8,728 nucleotides of DNA from contig JAFACJ010000738.1 of NCBI GenBank assembly GCA_023425615.1, forward strand, positions 1-8,728, read 5' to 3'. This document shows positions 7,382 to 8,728 of this stretch, piece after piece (the first letter of the stretch is position 1; each line of letters opens with the position of its first letter). A program made the position numbers and the translations under genes. Below the pieces are notes generated by a model that was given only the letters and a program-made list of their open reading frames with translations, searched no databases and was not told the DNA's origin. This stretch comes from Actinomycetes bacterium. Lineage in GTDB: Bacteria > Actinomycetota > Actinomycetes > Streptosporangiales > Streptosporangiaceae.

Positions 7382-8181
7382 CCTACCCCTACATCCCGGC
7401 CCGCCTGCACGGCGGCGCCCAGTCGGCGATCGACCGCATTGTCATCCACGCCACGGTGAGCCCGTGCGTGAAGGGCGGCGCGCGGAATGTCGCGAAGTAC
7501 TTCCAGGGCAGCGCGGCCGGCGGCAGCGCCCACTACGTCGTGGACCCCGGCGAGATCGTCCAGTGCGTACGGGACGACGTGGTCGCCTATCACGCCCCGC
7601 CGAACACGGGCAGCCTCGGCATTGAGCTGTGCGACCCCCAGTCCGGCCGGGAGGCCCGGTGGGCCGATGCCGAGCACACGGCGATGCTCGGGCTCGCGGC
7701 GAAGCTCGTGCGTGAGCTGTGCGCCAAGTACGACGTGCCGGTCATTCACCTGACCACGGCCGGAGTGCGCGGCGGTACGCGCGGCATCTGTGGGCACGCG
7801 CAGGTCAGCGAGGCGTTCCGCAAGTCCGACCACGGTGACCCCGACATCGGCGGCAAGTTCCCGTGGGACCGGTTCATGAAGCTCATCACCGAGGAGGACG
7901 GTATGGCCACGCCGAAGGAGATCTGGGGCCACAAGATCCCCAAGGGGCAGAACTTCGAGGGCGAGTGGGCCGCTGAGACGCACATGCGCTACCAGAGCGC
8001 CCAGGGTGCGGACCTGAAGGAGCGGCTCATCAAGATCGAAGCGCAGGGCGCCGGGATCATCGCCGACATGGACAAGCGGGTGCGCCTGCTCTCGGCCGAG
8101 AACGCGGAGCTGAAGGCCAGCCTCGCCGCGGCGAACGCGAAGCTCGACCGCCTCCTCGACACTCTCGCCGCGAAGGGCTGA
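7378..8181 (+). CDS. Endolysin: N-acetylmuramoyl-L-alanine amidase (Amidase_2/PGRP fold)
   Basis: It cleaves the bond between N-acetylmuramate and L-alanine in peptidoglycan to release progeny phage. The start is GTG 7378, four bases after AGGAGG (7368-7373) and overlapping the previous stop. In the 267 residues, 1-170 form the zinc amidase domain: RIVIHAT with zinc ligand H24, SAHYVVDPGEIVQ (50-62), VVAYHAPPNTGSLGIELC (68-85), and ICGHAQV with H140 as second ligand. D154 in DHGDPDIGGKFPWDRF (151-166) is the likely third. H152 stands two residues before D154, where AmpD and T7 lysozyme have Lys. Residues 176-267 are a separate module, with EIWGHKIP then a long helical, probably coiled-coil end (KERLIKIEAQ, RLLSAENAELKASLAAANAKL). 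No LysM, PG_binding or SH3 wall-binding repeat is seen, and there is no signal peptide, so export should depend on the holin. An internal start is described separately. Confidence 0.92.
   Translation: MTYPYIPARLHGGAQSAIDRIVIHATVSPCVKGGARNVAKYFQGSAAGGSAHYVVDPGEIVQCVRDDVVAYHAPPNTGSLGIELCDPQSGREARWADAEHTAMLGLAAKLVRELCAKYDVPVIHLTTAGVRGGTRGICGHAQVSEAFRKSDHGDPDIGGKFPWDRFMKLITEEDGMATPKEIWGHKIPKGQNFEGEWAAETHMRYQSAQGADLKERLIKIEAQGAGIIADMDKRVRLLSAENAELKASLAAANAKLDRLLDTLAAKG
7892..7905 (+). promoter_or_regulatory. Internal in-frame ribosome site and ATG within the endolysin gene
   Basis: AGGAGG at 7892-7897 is followed after five bases by ATG 7903, in the endolysin frame (codon 176). Spacing and match are as good as those of the gene's own start. 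Translation from here would give a 92-residue product beginning MATPKEIWGHKIP and ending at 8181, namely the C-terminal module without the catalytic domain. Glu-Glu codons (GAG GAG GAC) generate the motif, so chance is possible, but the ATG falls exactly at the domain boundary. Internal starts that make extra C-terminal subunits are established for some endolysins, such as Lys170 of an enterococcal phage. Use here is inferred. Confidence 0.5.
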
Positions 8182-8182
8182 C

Positions 8183-8207
8183 CTGGGCCTGTATTACACA
8201 GGCCCGG
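8183..8207 (+). terminator. GC-rich hairpin just after the endolysin stop
   Basis: GGGCCTGT (8185-8192) pairs perfectly with ACAGGCCC (8198-8205) around the loop ATTAC; one G-U and one C-G pair extend it to 10 bp. It begins two bases after the endolysin stop. There is no T-run after it, so it is either a weak or Rho-assisted terminator of the kind seen in high-GC actinobacteria, or a 3' stabiliser or attenuator that sets less downstream message. The downstream holin has no evident promoter of its own, which argues against full termination. Confidence 0.5.
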
Positions 8208-8230
8208 CACCCTGACCAGTACGAACGCCT

Positions 8231-8254
8231 GCCGGTGTCACGGATGACACTGGC
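8231..8254 (+). promoter_or_regulatory. Second hairpin in the endolysin-holin interval
   Basis: GCCGGTGTCA (8231-8240) pairs with TGACACTGGC (8245-8254) around a CGGA loop, giving a 10-bp stem with one G-U pair. No T-tract follows. It contains ATG 8244 at the loop-stem border, the start of a short frame discussed below, so folding could hide that start. Role unknown: attenuator, RNA-processing site or translation control are all possible. Confidence 0.5.
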
Positions 8255-8260
8255 GAATCC

Positions 8261-8308
8261 GACCAAGATCACTTCCGAACAAGATCATCCTTGACCAAGA
8301 TCACCGAC
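8261..8308 (+). repeat. Three tandem 16-bp repeat units (core GAMCAAGATCAY)
   Basis: Units start at 8261, 8277 and 8293, exactly 16 bases apart. The first 12 bases are GACCAAGATCAC in units 1 and 3 and GAACAAGATCAT in unit 2; the last four bases differ (TTCC, CCTT, CGAC). Because 16 is not a multiple of three, the repeat cannot be a peptide repeat and acts at DNA or RNA level, or it arose by duplication. Possible meanings are tandem protein-binding sites or a slipped-strand expansion within a small gene. Confidence 0.75.
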
Positions 8309-8473
8309 CTGCACGCGCTCGCCCACCAGGCACTCGCCGCCTGCAACGCCACCCTCGCCCCACCCCGGCCTCCCTGGTCCGGGGCCCTCGTCTCCCTGGA
8401 GGTCCCATGTCCATCACCCCCTACCGCAAGGCCATCGTGTCCGCCGTCGCCGCCGGGTCCGCCGCGCTGGTGA
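8291..8473 (+). pseudogene. Short reading frame before the holin, possibly frameshifted by the 16-bp repeats
   Basis: From TTG 8291 to stop 8473 (60 residues) the product begins LTKITDLHALAHQALAACNA and contains RPPWSGALVSLEVP. Counting by hand, 35 of 38 codons from 8291 to 8404 end in G or C, against 11 of 25 in the same frame upstream and 13 of 22 inside the holin overlap. First and second positions are lower (about 27 and 21 of 38), the normal actinobacterial coding pattern. The start is weak: TTG, no ribosome site, overlapping (TTGA) the stop of a 16-codon frame from ATG 8244. Deleting repeat units 1 and 2 (32 bases) joins ATG 8244 in frame to this segment as MTLANPTKITDLH. So it may be a small gene disrupted by repeat expansion, or a TTG-started gene coupled to a leader frame. 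It overlaps the holin start by 67 bases. Product function is unknown. Confidence 0.45.
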
Positions 8474-8601
8474 CCGCCCTGTCCGACGAGGTCGTGACGT
8501 CCGGCGAGTGGGTGACCATCGCCCTGGCCGTCGTCGGCGCGCTCGGCATCACCTGGGCCGTCCCGAACGCGGAACCGACGTACCGGCCGCCGCTCCGGTA
8601 G
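8407..8601 (+). CDS. Holin, small two-helix type
   Basis: A 64-residue protein that should form membrane lesions at the end of infection, letting the amidase reach the wall. A short basic start (MSITPYRK) is followed by one hydrophobic helix at about 9-26 (IVSAVAAGSAALVTALS), a polar turn SDEVVTSGEW, a second helix at about 34-52 (WVTIALAVVGALGITWAV) and a short polar end with Arg. The VTSGEW turn and the AVPN after the second helix match small actinophage holins I recognise. GGAGG (8398-8402) lies four bases before the ATG and decides the start. It is the last gene before the terminator and lies 225 bases after the endolysin, the usual neighbour. Confidence 0.85.
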   Translation: MSITPYRKAIVSAVAAGSAALVTALSDEVVTSGEWVTIALAVVGALGITWAVPNAEPTYRPPLR

Positions 8602-8650
8602 CCTGAGGGCGATCTCCGGATCGAACTTCCTCATCGAGTCCGCATGCGAG

Positions 8651-8690
8651 CGGCCCCCGCTTCCCTGGGTCAGGGAAGCGGGGGCCGTTT
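8651..8690 (+). terminator. Strong intrinsic terminator of the late operon
   Basis: A perfect 17-bp stem: 8651-8667 (CGGCCCCCGCTTCCCTG) pairs with 8671-8687 around a GGT loop, followed by TTT and then CG. It lies 49 bases after the holin stop. The T-run is present only on the + strand side, so it ends rightward transcription, that is, the tail and lysis genes. The short T-run is normal for high-GC hosts. Confidence 0.9.
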
Positions 8691-8721
8691 CGCGTTCGAC
8701 CACTCCGCAGATTGGAACGCG
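8691..8721. repeat. Short inverted repeat after the terminator
   Basis: CGCGTTC (8691-8697) and GAACGCG (8715-8721) are perfect inverted copies separated by 17 bases, directly following the terminator. Seven base pairs with a long loop can occur by chance in GC-rich DNA. It could be an operator or part of a control region for genes beyond the window. No gene is visible from 8691 to 8728. Confidence 0.3.
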
Positions 8722-8728
8722 CCAAGAC

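Noticed and set aside
8291..8296. TTGACC as a -35 box for a holin promoter
   Set aside because: No TATAAT-like -10 lies 16-18 bases downstream; the region is GC-rich and appears coding.
8363..8384. CCCCGG/CCGGGG inverted repeat before the holin ribosome site
   Set aside because: Only six GC pairs with a 10-base loop, inside a probable coding stretch and in very GC-rich DNA; likely chance, and it does not cover the GGAGG.
8269..8703. Minus-strand frame across the holin and terminator
   Set aside because: It reads through the terminator hairpin and opposite the holin; no ribosome site or family, and the product is Gly/Arg/Asp-rich as antisense shadows are.
8602..8728. Attachment site, tRNA or CRISPR array near the end of the window
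   Set aside because: I looked for these and saw no tRNA-like cloverleaf, no repeat-spacer pattern and no integrase nearby; only the terminator and a short inverted repeat are supported.

Overview
The window is the late structural and lysis region of a long-tailed (siphovirus-type) phage or prophage of a high-GC actinobacterium. The evidence is very high GC with strong G/C preference at third codon positions, genes packed head to tail on one strand with TGATG, GTGA and AGGAGG junctions, and protein families typical of Streptomyces-like actinophages. No integrase, repressor or attachment site is visible, so a free phage and an integrated prophage cannot be told apart. All genes lie on the + strand.

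Positions 1-7049 hold the tail-tip module. In order it contains the C-terminal 908 residues of the tape measure protein (5' end outside the window), a Dit-type distal tail protein, a receptor-binding or fibre-type minor tail protein (start reset to 3592), a short tail-fibre-family protein, a large minor tail protein that joins an N-terminal lectin-like domain to a tail-hub-like domain, and a small coiled-coil protein with a C-terminal membrane anchor. The tape measure sets tail length, Dit and the hub close the tail tip, and the other proteins probably touch the host surface.

Positions 7058-8690 hold the lysis module. It contains a Cys/His-rich small protein of unknown role, an Amidase_2-type endolysin, a 225-base interval, a two-helix holin, and a very strong intrinsic terminator (17-bp perfect stem) that ends the transcription unit. 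The holin should open the membrane so that the amidase can reach peptidoglycan.

The parts that ordinary annotation would miss cluster in the lysis module. First, there is a perfect in-frame AGGAGG-N5-ATG inside the endolysin gene, placed where the catalytic domain ends, which could yield a separate 92-residue C-terminal subunit. Second, the endolysin-holin interval contains two hairpins, three copies of a 16-bp repeat, and a short reading frame with a clear actinobacterial coding signature that begins exactly where the repeats end. Removing two repeat units would fuse it in frame to an upstream ATG. This suggests a broken, or possibly switchable, small gene just before the holin.
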